Part shown: one piece after another, positions 45,319-53,864 of the stretch | Layout: each line of letters opens with the position of its first letter | How positions within the stretch are numbered: position 1 is the stretch's first letter | Source of the DNA: Leptospira bouyouniensis | Lineage (GTDB): Bacteria > Spirochaetota > Leptospiria > Leptospirales > Leptospiraceae | Direction of reading: 5' to 3' | Assembly: GCF_004769525.1 (NCBI RefSeq) | Contig: NZ_RQFT01000003.1 | Span: 496,001 to 560,000 of the forward strand | Length of the DNA stretch: 64,000 nucleotides | Notes under the pieces: generated by a model | The model's input: the letters and a program-made list of their open reading frames with translations, nothing else | Database searches by the model: none | Told to the model about the DNA's origin: nothing | Made by a program: the position numbers and the translations under genes

Positions 45319-46683
45319 CTATTTTTTAGGAAAAACAAAGGAGAAAATGGAACCACCTTTCGGATTGGGTGCTACACTGACTTCACCTGAATGGAGTCTT
45401 GCAATGTGTTTTACGATCGAAAGCCCAAGTCCCGTGCCTCCCTCTTTCCTCGAGCGATTGGTATCAACGCGGAAAAAACGTTCAAAGATTCGTTCGGCAT
45501 CTTCCGCAGAAATTCCAATCCCTTGGTCGATAACTTGGATTACGTTAGATTCTTCTGTCGTGGAAGCTTTTACGATCACACTAGCACCTTCAGGACTATA
45601 TGCTGATGCATTCGAGATTAGATTCACAAGTAAATCTTCCAAGAGCAAACGATCTGCTTTGACCTTTAATTCAGGGGGAATATCCAATACCAAATATTGT
45701 TTTTTTTGGGAATAAATGACACCCAATGATTCAGAAACATTTTTTACCAAGTCATAGATGGGAACATCAGTGAGATTCAATACCGTTTTGTGGTTTTCTA
45801 GTCTCGAAACAGTTAACATATCTTCAACAATACGAATCAATCGATCTGTATTTCTTAGGATTGCATCTAAAAACTTTCGCTCATTCGAATCGGGAGCCAA
45901 TTTCAATTTGTACTCTAACGTTTCTGCATAACCTTTGATCGATGTGATAGGTGTTTTTAATTCATGAGATGCATTCTGAAAAAATTGTTCCCGAATCATT
46001 TGATTTTGTCGGTCTTCTGTGATATCTGAAATCACTCCAATGTAAAGTTGGACCATCGCATCCGATTTAATTGGATAAATTCTTGCTGTATAAAAATGAA
46101 GTCCATCTTGGAATTCAGTTTTGCCTTCTTTTCCTGATTTTATTTTTTCAGATATAAAACTTAGTAGTTCTTTGTTTTTAATAAACGGAGCAAATTCTTT
46201 AAATTGAGAATTCTTTTGAATGAGAGTTTCTGAAATATTTCGATTCAAAAATAAGAATTTCTGATTTCGGTCGATTGCAAAAACTCCTTCCTTTAAGTTT
46301 TGGAGAAGGTAATTAAATTTTTCTTTTTCGACAGTGAGATCCAAAAATTGTAATTTAAGTCTCCTTGCCATTTCATTGATTGAAGAGGTAAGAGTTGCCA
46401 ACTCACGGATATCAGGCGATGATAACTCAACACCAAAATCACCAGCATTGATTTCTTTTGTTTTTTTCTCTACAGTGGCAAGTGGGTCAGTGATCCGCAT
46501 TGCAATGTTGGTGGAGATATAAAAAGTTCCAAAAATGGTAATGAGAACAAATCCAAAAAGGATCAGCGGACGGACAGCAGGAACCACTAAATCATAAATA
46601 TAAAATACACCTAGGGCAAGTGTCAGTAGGACAAGTAGTAGGCCCCAGTTGAGTAAAAGTAGTGTAGAAAAAAAACTACGCAT
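45319..46683 (-). CDS. PhoR-like sensor histidine kinase
   Basis: A 454-residue inner-membrane kinase. Two membrane helices (about 8-30 and 38-60) with almost no periplasmic loop, HAMP (about 60-112), PAS (about 120-225), HisKA with NASHELKTPITSIKGY (His 240), and HATPase with NLISNASAYSPEGA, VIDQGIGISAEDAERIFERFFRVD and GGTGLGLSIVKHI. The lack of a periplasmic sensor and this order match PhoR, which senses phosphate through the Pst system and PhoU. No pst or phoU gene lies nearby. It overlaps the response regulator by 8 bp. Confidence 0.9.
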   Translation of the reverse strand: MRSFFSTLLLLNWGLLLVLLTLALGVFYIYDLVVPAVRPLILFGFVLITIFGTFYISTNIAMRITDPLATVEKKTKEINAGDFGVELSSPDIRELATLTSSINEMARRLKLQFLDLTVEKEKFNYLLQNLKEGVFAIDRNQKFLFLNRNISETLIQKNSQFKEFAPFIKNKELLSFISEKIKSGKEGKTEFQDGLHFYTARIYPIKSDAMVQLYIGVISDITEDRQNQMIREQFFQNASHELKTPITSIKGYAETLEYKLKLAPDSNERKFLDAILRNTDRLIRIVEDMLTVSRLENHKTVLNLTDVPIYDLVKNVSESLGVIYSQKKQYLVLDIPPELKVKADRLLLEDLLVNLISNASAYSPEGASVIVKASTTEESNVIQVIDQGIGISAEDAERIFERFFRVDTNRSRKEGGTGLGLSIVKHIARLHSGEVSVAPNPKGGSIFSFVFPKK

Positions 46684-47350
46684 CTCGGAATCGATAACCG
46701 ACTCCGCGAATCGTTTCGAGTCGTTCTTTTTCGGAGAGTAATTTGTCTCTTAGTCGTTTGATATTAACATCTACGGTGCGATCCGTAACAAATACATCTT
46801 TGCCCCAAATCCGATCTAACAATTTATCTCTTGAAAAAGCCACTCCTGGATTTCCAGCAAACAATTGTAATAATTTGAATTCAATCAGCGTGAGATCAAT
46901 TTCTGTCCCTTCGACAAATACTTTGTGTGCAGTCGGATTGATTTGGATTTTTCCAGTCGTGATGGTACCTTGGACTTCTTGGTTTGGGTCAGTTGTACGC
47001 CGAGTTACAGTCCTTACACGAGCGACTAGTTCTCTGATATTGAATGGTTTGCGGATATAATCGTCGGCTCCTAGTTCAAGACCTAGGACAACATCAGTTT
47101 CGCCCGTTTTTGCAGTCACCATAAGGATCGGAATTTGTGGGTATTTTTCTTTGATACGTCTGCATAAATCCATCCCACCAATTCCAGGTAACATTAAATC
47201 TAAGATGATTCCATCAGGTAGGTTTTTTTCTAAACGAGGGAGGACTTCCATTCCATTATGGCAAACTTCCGTTTGGAAACCTTCTTCTTCCAAATGGAAT
47301 TGGATAAGGCCTGCAATGTCTTCTTCGTCATCTACGATCAGTATTTTCAT
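46676..47350 (-). CDS. PhoB/OmpR-family response regulator
   Basis: A 224-residue regulator. The receiver domain has DDEED (acidic pocket), ILDLMLPG with phospho-acceptor Asp 51, and VTAKTGE; the C-terminal winged helix has PGVAFSRDKLLDRIWGKD and DRTVDVNIKRLRDKL. It pairs with the overlapping PhoR-like kinase. Three 11-bp direct repeats lie about 30 bp before its start and look like its own binding site, which suggests autoregulation. Confidence 0.92.
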   Translation of the reverse strand: MKILIVDDEEDIAGLIQFHLEEEGFQTEVCHNGMEVLPRLEKNLPDGIILDLMLPGIGGMDLCRRIKEKYPQIPILMVTAKTGETDVVLGLELGADDYIRKPFNIRELVARVRTVTRRTTDPNQEVQGTITTGKIQINPTAHKVFVEGTEIDLTLIEFKLLQLFAGNPGVAFSRDKLLDRIWGKDVFVTDRTVDVNIKRLRDKLLSEKERLETIRGVGYRFRDA

Positions 47351-47378
47351 GAATATATTTCAAAGTAACAGAGATTCG

Positions 47379-47411
47379 TTACAAAAAGAATACAAAAAGA
47401 TTACAAAAAAT
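47379..47411. promoter_or_regulatory. Three 11-bp direct repeats (Pho-box-like)
   Basis: TTACAAAAAGA, ATACAAAAAGA and TTACAAAAAAT follow each other without gap, at exactly one helical turn. A TAACA half-motif occurs 13 bp to the left. The array lies between the 126-residue membrane protein gene and the response-regulator start. OmpR/PhoB-family regulators bind such head-to-tail repeats (TTAACA-type boxes with 11-bp period in Bacillus PhoP). Confidence 0.65.
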
Positions 47412-47421
47412 CGAATCCTTT

Positions 47422-47802
47422 TTATTTGCTTAACATTTGGTTTATATCTCGGATTGCTTGCCTTTGGCGAAAAAGGATGAGCCCTAAAAATCCAGTAAAC
47501 AACAGGAAGGCGAGAACATAGACCCAGAGTAGTGATTTGAGTCTTGCTTGTTCTTTTTCAATCGCTTGGATTTCTTCCAAATGAGAAATGAGAAAGTAAA
47601 AATGGTCAGCTTTCGGGTATGATTTTTTTATTTCTGCCCGTAGTTCGGAAACAAGAACCTTTGCATCTTCCTTAGAAAGTGATTCTACGAAACGAATGGA
47701 TTTGTCCAAATCCATATTTAAAAATTCTTCTGCCGAAGGCAAAGCCTCTGCTGATACCGAAGTGCCAATAATAAATATGAGGGAAACAATAAGACCTTTC
47801 AC
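47422..47802 (-). CDS. Small exported membrane protein
   Basis: A 126-residue protein with a signal peptide (MKGLIVSLIFIIGTSVSAEA), a helical periplasmic segment of about 65 residues, one membrane helix (LLWVYVLAFLLFTGFLGLILF) and a short basic tail. I do not recognise a family. It is third in the ECF sigma operon (gap of 6 bp to its upstream neighbour). The layout would suit an anti-sigma accessory or a sensor, but no motif proves it. Confidence 0.6.
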   Translation of the reverse strand: MKGLIVSLIFIIGTSVSAEALPSAEEFLNMDLDKSIRFVESLSKEDAKVLVSELRAEIKKSYPKADHFYFLISHLEEIQAIEKEQARLKSLLWVYVLAFLLFTGFLGLILFRQRQAIRDINQMLSK

Positions 47803-47808
47803 GAATGA

Positions 47809-48165
47809 TTAAACCTCTTCAAAGCCAAGTTTCTCTTTCCATGCATTCAGAAAAGGAATTCTTGTATTGAGGAGTAAAAAGCCAAGAACCAAAGAATAAA
47901 AACAGAAAAACAAACTTGAACTGATCAGGAGAGGCAACAAATACATGGAACTTTCATCTTGTTTGATCGAAAATAACATGGTTCCAAATGGAATGAGTAA
48001 TAAGATAAAGGATACGAACAAAGAGGAAAACAATAACTTGAGGGGTAAAATTTGACCTAACACTCGGATGCGAATGATAGAAGGAGCATCAATTTCTTTC
48101 AGAAATGGATCTGGATGGGTGAACAAAGTTTCCAGATTTCCTTTCTGTTTAGCCTTCGATTTCAT
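47809..48165 (-). CDS. Two-helix membrane protein encoded after ECF sigma factor
   Basis: A 118-residue protein with a cytoplasmic N-terminal ~40 residues and two to three membrane helices (LKLLFSSLFVSFILLLIPFG, then YLLPLLISSSLFFCFYSLV). It overlaps the sigma factor gene by 17 bp. This is where an anti-sigma factor usually lies, but there is no zinc HxxxCxxC motif and the cytoplasmic part is too short for the usual anti-sigma fold. It may be a new type of membrane anti-sigma or unrelated. Confidence 0.55.
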   Translation of the reverse strand: MKSKAKQKGNLETLFTHPDPFLKEIDAPSIIRIRVLGQILPLKLLFSSLFVSFILLLIPFGTMLFSIKQDESSMYLLPLLISSSLFFCFYSLVLGFLLLNTRIPFLNAWKEKLGFEEV

Positions 48166-48631
48166 GTGACCACCATTTCCTCAAAAGTTCTTTTCCTCTC
48201 GAAATATGACTTTTGATTGTATTGAGTTTGATGTTGAGATCGTTCGAAATTTCCTTTAAGGGTTTGTTTTCAAAATAATGCAAAAGGATAGGCAACTGGT
48301 ATGACTTAGGAAGTTTTGCGATCAGAGAATGTAAAATATCGTGAGTTTCTTCTTTATCTAATACATCCGCCACTGAAGGTTTAGAATTGTCCGCTAACGT
48401 TGTTACATCGTCTGTCCAATCAGTGATTAAGTGTGTTTTCTTTTTGTTAACTTTTGTTAAGCGAAATTTGGCTATTTGGAATAACCAAGTTGAAAACTGA
48501 GCTTCTCCACGAAATAAACTTAAAGATTCATATGCTTTGATAAATACTTCTTGAGTGAAATCTTCGGCTTCTTCTTCTGAAAGAAATGCCTTTCGTGCTT
48601 GGGAATATACCATTCCCTGGTACCGTTTCAT
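48149..48631 (-). CDS. ECF-type RNA polymerase sigma factor
   Basis: A 160-residue sigma-70-family factor with region 2 (ARKAFLSEEEAEDFTQEVFIKAY, SLFRGEAQFSTWLFQIAKFR in pieces) and region 4 (LPKSYQLPILLHYFENKPLKEISNDLNIKLNTIKSHISRGK in pieces). ATG 48631 has GAGG 5 bases upstream. However, the frame is open further upstream and encodes RGDVSQFEVL, a typical ECF start region, for more than 20 codons without ATG, GTG or TTG. The true start is therefore uncertain. It heads an operon with two small membrane proteins, one of which may hold it inactive. Confidence 0.88.
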   Translation of the reverse strand: MKRYQGMVYSQARKAFLSEEEAEDFTQEVFIKAYESLSLFRGEAQFSTWLFQIAKFRLTKVNKKKTHLITDWTDDVTTLADNSKPSVADVLDKEETHDILHSLIAKLPKSYQLPILLHYFENKPLKEISNDLNIKLNTIKSHISRGKELLRKWWSHEIEG

Positions 48632-48717
48632 GAGTACCTCGAATTGAGAAACATCCCCACGTAAGACTAACTGAATTGAATTCCAGTCTTCATCATTACA
48701 CTTTCGTTTTGTCTCTG

Positions 48718-49092
48718 TTACCTGTGTAGTTTGTAAAAGGTCAAGAGACCGAGTCCAATTGCGAATGGGATTAACCCTCCTAACATCGCCATAGAACGAC
48801 CTAAGACGAGTATAAATACAAACGATAAGGCAAATCCAGTGAATGTCAACAAAAGACCCACGAAAAAAGAATACAATCTGATGTCAAAACTCCAGGGTTT
48901 GTACTGTCCTGATTGGATGAGTGCCATTTTTTGTTTATGCCACCACTGAAACAAAAAAAACAAAAATGTGGTACCGAAGATAATCCCTATGTGGGGAACT
49001 AAATATAAAACCAATCGATAGGGGTCTGACCCACCTTGGTATTGAATTTCTTTTAAAATTGAAATGATGGCTTCATACTGCTCTGGAGTCAT
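48718..49092 (-). CDS. Hypothetical three-helix membrane protein
   Basis: A 124-residue protein with three membrane helices (about 28-50, 72-94, 98-118) and a cytoplasmic loop (WWHKQKMALIQSGQYKP) after the first. The loop resembles that in small DUF6249-type proteins that accompany sigma factors, where a KxxALIExG motif is common. It overlaps the PilZ-like gene by 4 bp (ATGA) and lies just upstream of the ECF sigma gene in the same direction. Function unknown. Confidence 0.6.
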   Translation of the reverse strand: MTPEQYEAIISILKEIQYQGGSDPYRLVLYLVPHIGIIFGTTFLFFLFQWWHKQKMALIQSGQYKPWSFDIRLYSFFVGLLLTFTGFALSFVFILVLGRSMAMLGGLIPFAIGLGLLTFYKLHR

Positions 49093-50261
49093 GAAACGGC
49101 TTCTCCAATTAAATTTGATGCATAAGATCTTAGAAGTGATAGACCTTCTACTTTGTCACATTGAAAAATTTGAACTCCAATATTTGTTGTGTCATTCTCC
49201 CCTTTTTTAAGACTTCTTAAACTTCCAAAAAAAGTATACGGAGAAGAATTGATTTTGAGTTGGAATGAAACAGGGGAACCAATGGGTCTTGATTCTATAT
49301 TGGAACCTTTGGGCAATGTGATACCAATTCCCCTTCCATCTTGACTAATGTCTCTAACAGGAGTTGTGCGAATAATTGTTTCCCAATCTTTTGCATAAGC
49401 AAATTCAAGTTGGAAAACAAATTCTTCTGCTTTTTGGTCTAAAAATAATAATAATGGTCCTATGCCTTCTGGACCTTCGATGTCTGATTGTAACGAAGAA
49501 TTTCCTAGATCTGGTAAGTTACTAATAATTTCAAAATAACCCAAAAGGACTTTTCCATTCGAAAAAAATGGAAAAATCAAAGTGGATTTTGTATTATTCA
49601 GTAATAGAGAATCCAAGTACGATCGCACGTAAATTTCACTTAATTTTTTGGGACTATAAAAACCTCTATCGGTATAAAAAATTCTGCGATTCGCATCACG
49701 CACGTAATATGGCGCTTTGGAAGTAGCAAGTGCCTCCATGAGTTGGGTATCCGCTGCATAATAAAAACCAATTTGTATTTTTTTGATAAAATACCCGAAA
49801 TTGGTGAGTACTTGTTCCAAGTGAACTTGCCATTGGTTCAATGCTTGGTTGATGATGGAAGTTTTTCCGTATATGGAAATGACCGTTCCTAAATCTGCAG
49901 TTTGTGCCATTTGTAGTTCGTATGCAGAGATATCTTCAATAGCGGCTCTTTTGGCAGAACGTTCCAATGGTTCGATTAGAATTTCGTAGACTTGCAATAA
50001 ATCATCTTGGTACGGATTGACTGGTTTGACACGCAATTCCACTCTGTTTTCTTTTAAGACACAGACCAAGGATTTGGGTTTAGAGAGCATAGGTTCTGTT
50101 GTTTCGATGGTGATGTGGACTGATTTTAAGATATCATTGACTGCCACAGGACTCGTAAAAGTAAACTTTTGATTGGTGTCACGATCTTGAAGGATAGTTG
50201 CAGTGAGCTTGGAAACGATCCCTAAAAGTGTCCTTTGGTCGGTCAGTCTGTATTTTTTCAT
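49089..50261 (-). CDS. PilZ-like protein (Leptospira type)
   Basis: A 390-residue soluble protein with layout like 33535-34659. The C-terminal ~100 residues form a PilZ-like barrel: TTPVRDISQDGRGIGITL, then PVSFQLKIN and a final NIGVQIFQC strand. The central part has a GAF-like feel (GKVLLGYFEIISNL). The RxxxR c-di-GMP motif is not clear. It is divergent from a secreted-protein gene with only 12 bp between the starts, so the promoters must overlap the coding regions. Confidence 0.6.
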   Translation of the reverse strand: MKKYRLTDQRTLLGIVSKLTATILQDRDTNQKFTFTSPVAVNDILKSVHITIETTEPMLSKPKSLVCVLKENRVELRVKPVNPYQDDLLQVYEILIEPLERSAKRAAIEDISAYELQMAQTADLGTVISIYGKTSIINQALNQWQVHLEQVLTNFGYFIKKIQIGFYYAADTQLMEALATSKAPYYVRDANRRIFYTDRGFYSPKKLSEIYVRSYLDSLLLNNTKSTLIFPFFSNGKVLLGYFEIISNLPDLGNSSLQSDIEGPEGIGPLLLFLDQKAEEFVFQLEFAYAKDWETIIRTTPVRDISQDGRGIGITLPKGSNIESRPIGSPVSFQLKINSSPYTFFGSLRSLKKGENDTTNIGVQIFQCDKVEGLSLLRSYASNLIGEAVS

Positions 50262-50273
50262 GGTCTAAGGAAT

Positions 50274-51005
50274 ATGATACGTAAAATTCTATTTTTCGCC
50301 ATAGTTTTTCCATCCTTTTTGCCACTCTTGGCAGAAAAACCAAGGTTTCAATATTTTGGCAAAGCATACGACCTCAACACCGGAAAATACGTTTATTCAG
50401 ATAATCATAAAGAATATTATAATAATGGAAAACACACCCATTCCGAAATCCAATACAAAGATGCAAATGGGAAGGTATTTGGATCCAAACACATTGAATT
50501 TGATCAAAATTCAGAAGTACCAACTTTCAAAACTGTTGATGAAAGGGATGGTTATACTGAAGGAGCGGATGTAAAAGGAAAATCGGTTCGTTTGTTTTAT
50601 AAAAGGAAAAAGGAAGATCCACTTTCTGAAAAAACTTACACTCCAAAAACTCCTGCAGTAATGGATGGGGGATTCGATTATTTTGTCAGAAACCATTGGG
50701 ATGAATTGTCACGTGGTGAAAGACTATCTTTTCATTTCATCGCTCCTGTTCAGTTAGATGATTATAAGTTTGCAGTTTTGAAAATCAAAGATGGAGAATG
50801 GAAAGGAAGACAAGCCCTCTATCTACGATTGGAGATTGATAATTTTGTTTTAAAACAAGTCGTAAAACCATTTTTACTAGTGTATGATGTCCAAACACGA
50901 AGGATATTACAGTTTGATGGTCTTTCTAATATTAATGATGAAAATGGGAAAAGTTTAAAAGTAAAAATTGTATATGATTATCCTAAGGAAGTTTTGGAAC
51001 CTTGA
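50274..51005 (+). CDS. Hypothetical secreted protein
   Basis: A 243-residue protein with a clear signal peptide ([20 protein letters not shown]) and a beta-rich mature part with repeated Tyr/Lys-rich strands ([21 protein letters not shown]). No family recognised. ATG 50274 is preceded by AAGGA at short spacing. It overlaps the aat start by 4 bp, so the two are transcribed together. Confidence 0.65.
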   Translation: MIRKILFFAIVFPSFLPLLAEKPRFQYFGKAYDLNTGKYVYSDNHKEYYNNGKHTHSEIQYKDANGKVFGSKHIEFDQNSEVPTFKTVDERDGYTEGADVKGKSVRLFYKRKKEDPLSEKTYTPKTPAVMDGGFDYFVRNHWDELSRGERLSFHFIAPVQLDDYKFAVLKIKDGEWKGRQALYLRLEIDNFVLKQVVKPFLLVYDVQTRRILQFDGLSNINDENGKSLKVKIVYDYPKEVLEP

Positions 51006-51667
51006 CAAAAAGGAGTTTTGAACAATTTTTTAAAAACCCACGTTTATGGAGGGAAGATTTAATCGCAGTAGGGGGAGATTTTTCCGTTGATCGATTGTTA
51101 TACGCATATACTCACGGAATTTTCCCTTGGTCTGAAGATCCGATTCGATGGTATTGTTTGGATCCTCGTGCCATATTTGATATCAACCGAGTTCATTTTT
51201 CTAAAACTGTCCTAAGAAAAGTCAGACAAAACAAATTCCGGATCACCTTTAACGAAGCCTTTCCAATTGTTATGCAAGCATGTGCTTATCGAGAAAAAGA
51301 TAATACCTGGATCACTCCTGGATTTATCGATGGGTATATTGAGCTTCACAAACAGGGCTGGGCACATTCGGTGGAAGTTTGGAACGCAGACAGTATCCTT
51401 GTCGGCGGTGTATACGGGGTAGCGATTGGAAAATTCTTTGCTGGTGAAAGTATGTTTTCCTTTGAGTCAGATGCAGGGAAAATTGGACTTTTTCATTTGT
51501 TTGGCAAACTGAGAGATTCGAATTTTGAATTATTCGACACCCAACAACTCAATCATGTGACCTGGCAATTGGGTGCTTACGAAATTCCCAAATTATCGTA
51601 TTTGGATCGTTTAGAGAAAGCCGTTACAAATGTTGTTCCTTGGGTCATTCCACCTTCACGCGGCTAA
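51002..51667 (+). CDS. aat: Leucyl/phenylalanyl-tRNA--protein transferase
   Basis: Adds Leu or Phe to proteins with N-terminal Arg or Lys, marking them for ClpAP. The 221-residue enzyme has [54 protein letters not shown] in pieces, [15 protein letters not shown] and [15 protein letters not shown]. All family blocks are present. TTG start overlaps the previous stop (TTGA). Its 3' end overlaps the convergent lipoprotein gene by 23 bp. Confidence 0.95.
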   Translation: MTKRSFEQFFKNPRLWREDLIAVGGDFSVDRLLYAYTHGIFPWSEDPIRWYCLDPRAIFDINRVHFSKTVLRKVRQNKFRITFNEAFPIVMQACAYREKDNTWITPGFIDGYIELHKQGWAHSVEVWNADSILVGGVYGVAIGKFFAGESMFSFESDAGKIGLFHLFGKLRDSNFELFDTQQLNHVTWQLGAYEIPKLSYLDRLEKAVTNVVPWVIPPSRG

Positions 51668-52235
51668 TTTCATCCAATTCCACTTTCCAATGTTTTTGGA
51701 CTTCCTCTGTAGTCGATACCCATTCTTTATCGCCTAACTTTGGACTTTTGTAAGGATCAAACTTGGGATGGTTTTCAAAAAATTTAACAAGATCTAGTTG
51801 GCTAATTGTAGTTCGGAATATTTCAGCTTCCTGGATTTCCGTTTCTGGATTTTTTTCACCTTGGATGAAAAACGGTTTGGAAAGGCTGAGAGACAATCGA
51901 TGGAAATGGTGAAGGTTTAAAGCATATCCAATCCGTAACATAACTAAACTTTGGTACTCTGTTAGCACTTTACGATATTCGGAAGGATCGTTAAAGGTTA
52001 ACGCACTATTGCTACCGTACGTGATATGAACTTCGTTCTGGTTGTCTTTGTCCACACCTGTTTCCACTCGTTTGAATTCTGATCCAAGTATCTTTGGCAA
52101 AATTTTCTCAGAAAAGATTGTCAGCGTTTCTTTGTTTTGATCACGAATCGATGTGATTTCCTCTTTCGTGATCTCGCTTGGTCGACAAGCAGAGAACAAA
52201 ACAAGAGTTATGATCAAATTGAGAACTAGATTCAT
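51645..52235 (-). CDS. Lipoprotein of unknown function
   Basis: A 196-residue lipoprotein with signal peptide [17 protein letters not shown]. The mature part is hydrophilic and helical with no recognised domain. ATG 52235 follows the stop of the DUF962 gene by one base; a longer frame to 52277 would overlap that gene and is less likely. Probably exposed in the periplasm or on the outer membrane. Confidence 0.65.
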   Translation of the reverse strand: MNLVLNLIITLVLFSACRPSEITKEEITSIRDQNKETLTIFSEKILPKILGSEFKRVETGVDKDNQNEVHITYGSNSALTFNDPSEYRKVLTEYQSLVMLRIGYALNLHHFHRLSLSLSKPFFIQGEKNPETEIQEAEIFRTTISQLDLVKFFENHPKFDPYKSPKLGDKEWVSTTEEVQKHWKVELDEISRVKVE

Positions 52236-52236
52236 C

Positions 52237-52572
52237 TTAATTATGTTTTGACTTAATTTTGGCAAATTCAACATCAATGCGACCCGTTAACATTTTAAAG
52301 TACATGATCCAATCCGAAATAAAGGAATAAATCGGGTAAGTAAAGGTAGCTGGGCGATTTTTTTCGACGAAAAAATGACCTACCCATGCAAAGAAATACC
52401 CACTAACAAGTGCCAAACCTAAGATGTAGAGTTTACCAGTTGCAATAAATCCTAGAATACAACCGAGTGCAAGGCTTGAGCCTATAAAATGTAACGCACG
52501 GTTAAACGGATGACTATGCTCTTCTAAATAGAATGGGAAAAAATCTTTGAGTGTTTTGTACTTCTTTTCCAT
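52237..52572 (-). CDS. DUF962/Mpo1-like membrane protein
   Basis: A 111-residue protein with LEEHSHPFNRALHFIGSSLA and AWVGHFFVEKNRPATFTYP, the two His/Asn-containing motifs of the DUF962 family, plus about three membrane helices. The yeast member Mpo1 is an iron-dependent dioxygenase that alpha-oxidises 2-hydroxy fatty acids, and the histidines kept here are consistent with that activity. Upstream of, and probably co-transcribed with, the lipoprotein gene. Confidence 0.85.
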   Translation of the reverse strand: MEKKYKTLKDFFPFYLEEHSHPFNRALHFIGSSLALGCILGFIATGKLYILGLALVSGYFFAWVGHFFVEKNRPATFTYPIYSFISDWIMYFKMLTGRIDVEFAKIKSKHN

Positions 52573-52787
52573 AAATTGGTCCTTTCACTAAACCATAGTC
52601 GATCTTTTTACTTTGCCAACTCAAAAATCATTCCAAATATTAGAGTTTGTCCCTAGTTTTTCAATCTATATTCGAGAATTCAGATATGATTTTAAAATAG
52701 AGTTGCGCGTTAGTGGGTACAAACTAATGTGCATTAACATTTAGAATCTAACAGAGAGTTAAATTTAGCAGGAAAGCAGGAGATTGT
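52573..52787. promoter_or_regulatory. 215-bp divergent intergenic region with TTAGT/ACTAA inverted repeats
   Basis: No ORF. The stretch 52705-52750 holds several overlapping inverted motifs: TTAGT and ACTAA eight bases apart, then CTAATG and CATTAA two bases apart, and TTTAG and TCTAA. A TTGCGC at about 52703 with TAATGT about 16 bases later could be a promoter for the small protein gene at 52788. The arms recall the CTAATG/CATTAG repeat at 24309. Confidence 0.4.
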
Positions 52788-53075
52788 ATGAAACCTAAAT
52801 CGATTAAACCGGATGAGCTGAACAAGATTTTTTCCGAATTAAAAAAAGGAGAAGAGTCTGCCATCGGAAGTTATTTGGTAAAAGGAGTTCGTCTTCAAAT
52901 CAGTAAATACAATTTATCAGGTGCCGAACGAGTTCAATTGTTATACAAAAGAAGAAGGGCACAAGGATTGTGTATTGTATGCGGAAAAAAAGTCACAAAG
53001 AAAAATCCATCTACAGATCAACTCTATAGACTCTGTGAAGAACACCGCAATAAAATTGATAAAGGTTCTAAATAA
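52788..53075 (+). CDS. Small zinc-ribbon-like protein
   Basis: A 95-residue basic protein. The C-terminal third has LCIVCGKKVTKKNPS and LCEEHRNK: CxxC followed by C..H about 20 residues later, as in a zinc ribbon or treble clef. The N-terminal part is helical (PDELNKIFSELKKGEES). It could bind nucleic acid. AGGA-like bases upstream of the ATG support the start. It lies after a region with inverted repeats and converges on a DUF1289 gene. Confidence 0.7.
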   Translation: MKPKSIKPDELNKIFSELKKGEESAIGSYLVKGVRLQISKYNLSGAERVQLLYKRRRAQGLCIVCGKKVTKKNPSTDQLYRLCEEHRNKIDKGSK

Positions 53076-53079
53076 CCAA

Positions 53080-53256
53080 TTAAATGGTAGAGTTTCCCGC
53101 CTTTCGTTGCGGGAGCTCCCGCCAAACTGATTCCCTTTCCTCTTCGGTCATACTTGACCAATTCCCAATTTCCTCAATGGTTCGGTAACATCCGGCGCAA
53201 AGCCCAGAATCCGGGTCCATCATACATACTTTAATACATGGTGATTTTCGAGACAT
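53080..53256 (-). CDS. DUF1289 small cysteine protein
   Basis: A 58-residue protein read by me on the minus strand. It begins MSRKSPCIKVCMMDPDSGLC and continues AGCYRTIEEIGNWSSM, the typical DUF1289 signature (PCxxxCxxDxxxxxCxGCxRTxxEIxxW), ending TEEERESVWRELPQR. The four cysteines probably bind zinc or an iron-sulfur cluster; the function of the family is unknown. It converges on the small zinc-ribbon-like gene with a 4-bp gap. A GCGGGAGCTCCCGC palindrome lies near its 3' end. Confidence 0.88.
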   Translation of the reverse strand: MSRKSPCIKVCMMDPDSGLCAGCYRTIEEIGNWSSMTEEERESVWRELPQRKAGNSTI

Positions 53257-53342
53257 AGACCTGAAAATAGTAAATTTTTATAAATTTTCCTAAGCTAGTT
53301 TGGGAATCCGTCGATCCTTCCCATAAGGGAAAAGGAATTCGC

Positions 53343-53855
53343 ATGTTGGATTGGGTTGAATCACTAAGAAGTTTATTTACTACAGAAATAGACTGTTACA
53401 AGCGCCTTTTGGATTTGGAAGGCAAAAAAAGAGCGGCAATCCATGTTGCGGACGGCAAAACTCTCGAGTCCCTTGTCAAAGAAAGTTATCATATCATGGT
53501 CGAAGCCTCTGAACTCGAACGAATTCGGATGAAAACCATTGAAGACGTCTATGAAAAGGAAAAATTCCAAAAAGACGAATCATCAATCACACTGACTCAT
53601 TTTTTAAACCATATGGACCGTGAGTCCAATTTTAAACTCAAAACCTTTGCATTGGAACTTAAGAAGGTTGTTGCCGACTTAAAAGATGCCATCATCACAA
53701 ACGAAAAACTTCTTAGGACCAGAAAAGAATTTTTACAAGCAACCGTTGACTCGCTACAAGAGTTATCTCGTGAAAAAGTTTATACATCACACAAACAACC
53801 AACAAGGCGTGGGCAGAGCCAGAAAGGCGCGATCATTTTGAACGCGACTGCCTAG
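53343..53855 (+). CDS. flgN: FlgN-like flagellar export chaperone
   Basis: A 170-residue helical coiled protein of the size and layout of FlgN, the cytoplasmic chaperone of FlgK and FlgL. Sequence motifs of FlgN are weak, but it lies 9 bp before flgK, where flgN is found in many bacteria. Residues LLDLEGKKRAAIHVADGKTLESL match the usual N-terminal helix pair, and a basic disordered C-terminus follows. Assignment is from family layout and context. Confidence 0.75.
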   Translation: MLDWVESLRSLFTTEIDCYKRLLDLEGKKRAAIHVADGKTLESLVKESYHIMVEASELERIRMKTIEDVYEKEKFQKDESSITLTHFLNHMDRESNFKLKTFALELKKVVADLKDAIITNEKLLRTRKEFLQATVDSLQELSREKVYTSHKQPTRRGQSQKGAIILNATA

Positions 53856-53864
53856 GAGAATCGT

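Noticed and set aside
45347..45715. 122-codon ORF opposite the histidine kinase
   Set aside because: Shadow of the HATPase domain on the other strand.
47379..47411. CRISPR-like or simple A-rich repeat
   Set aside because: Only three 11-bp units without spacers; position before a response regulator makes a binding site more likely.
53095..53122. GC-rich competing hairpins (TCCCGC..GCGGGA and GCGGGAGCTCCCGC) as terminator or attenuator
   Set aside because: The sequence encodes the C-terminal end of the DUF1289 protein and no T run follows on either strand; noted but not called as a terminator.
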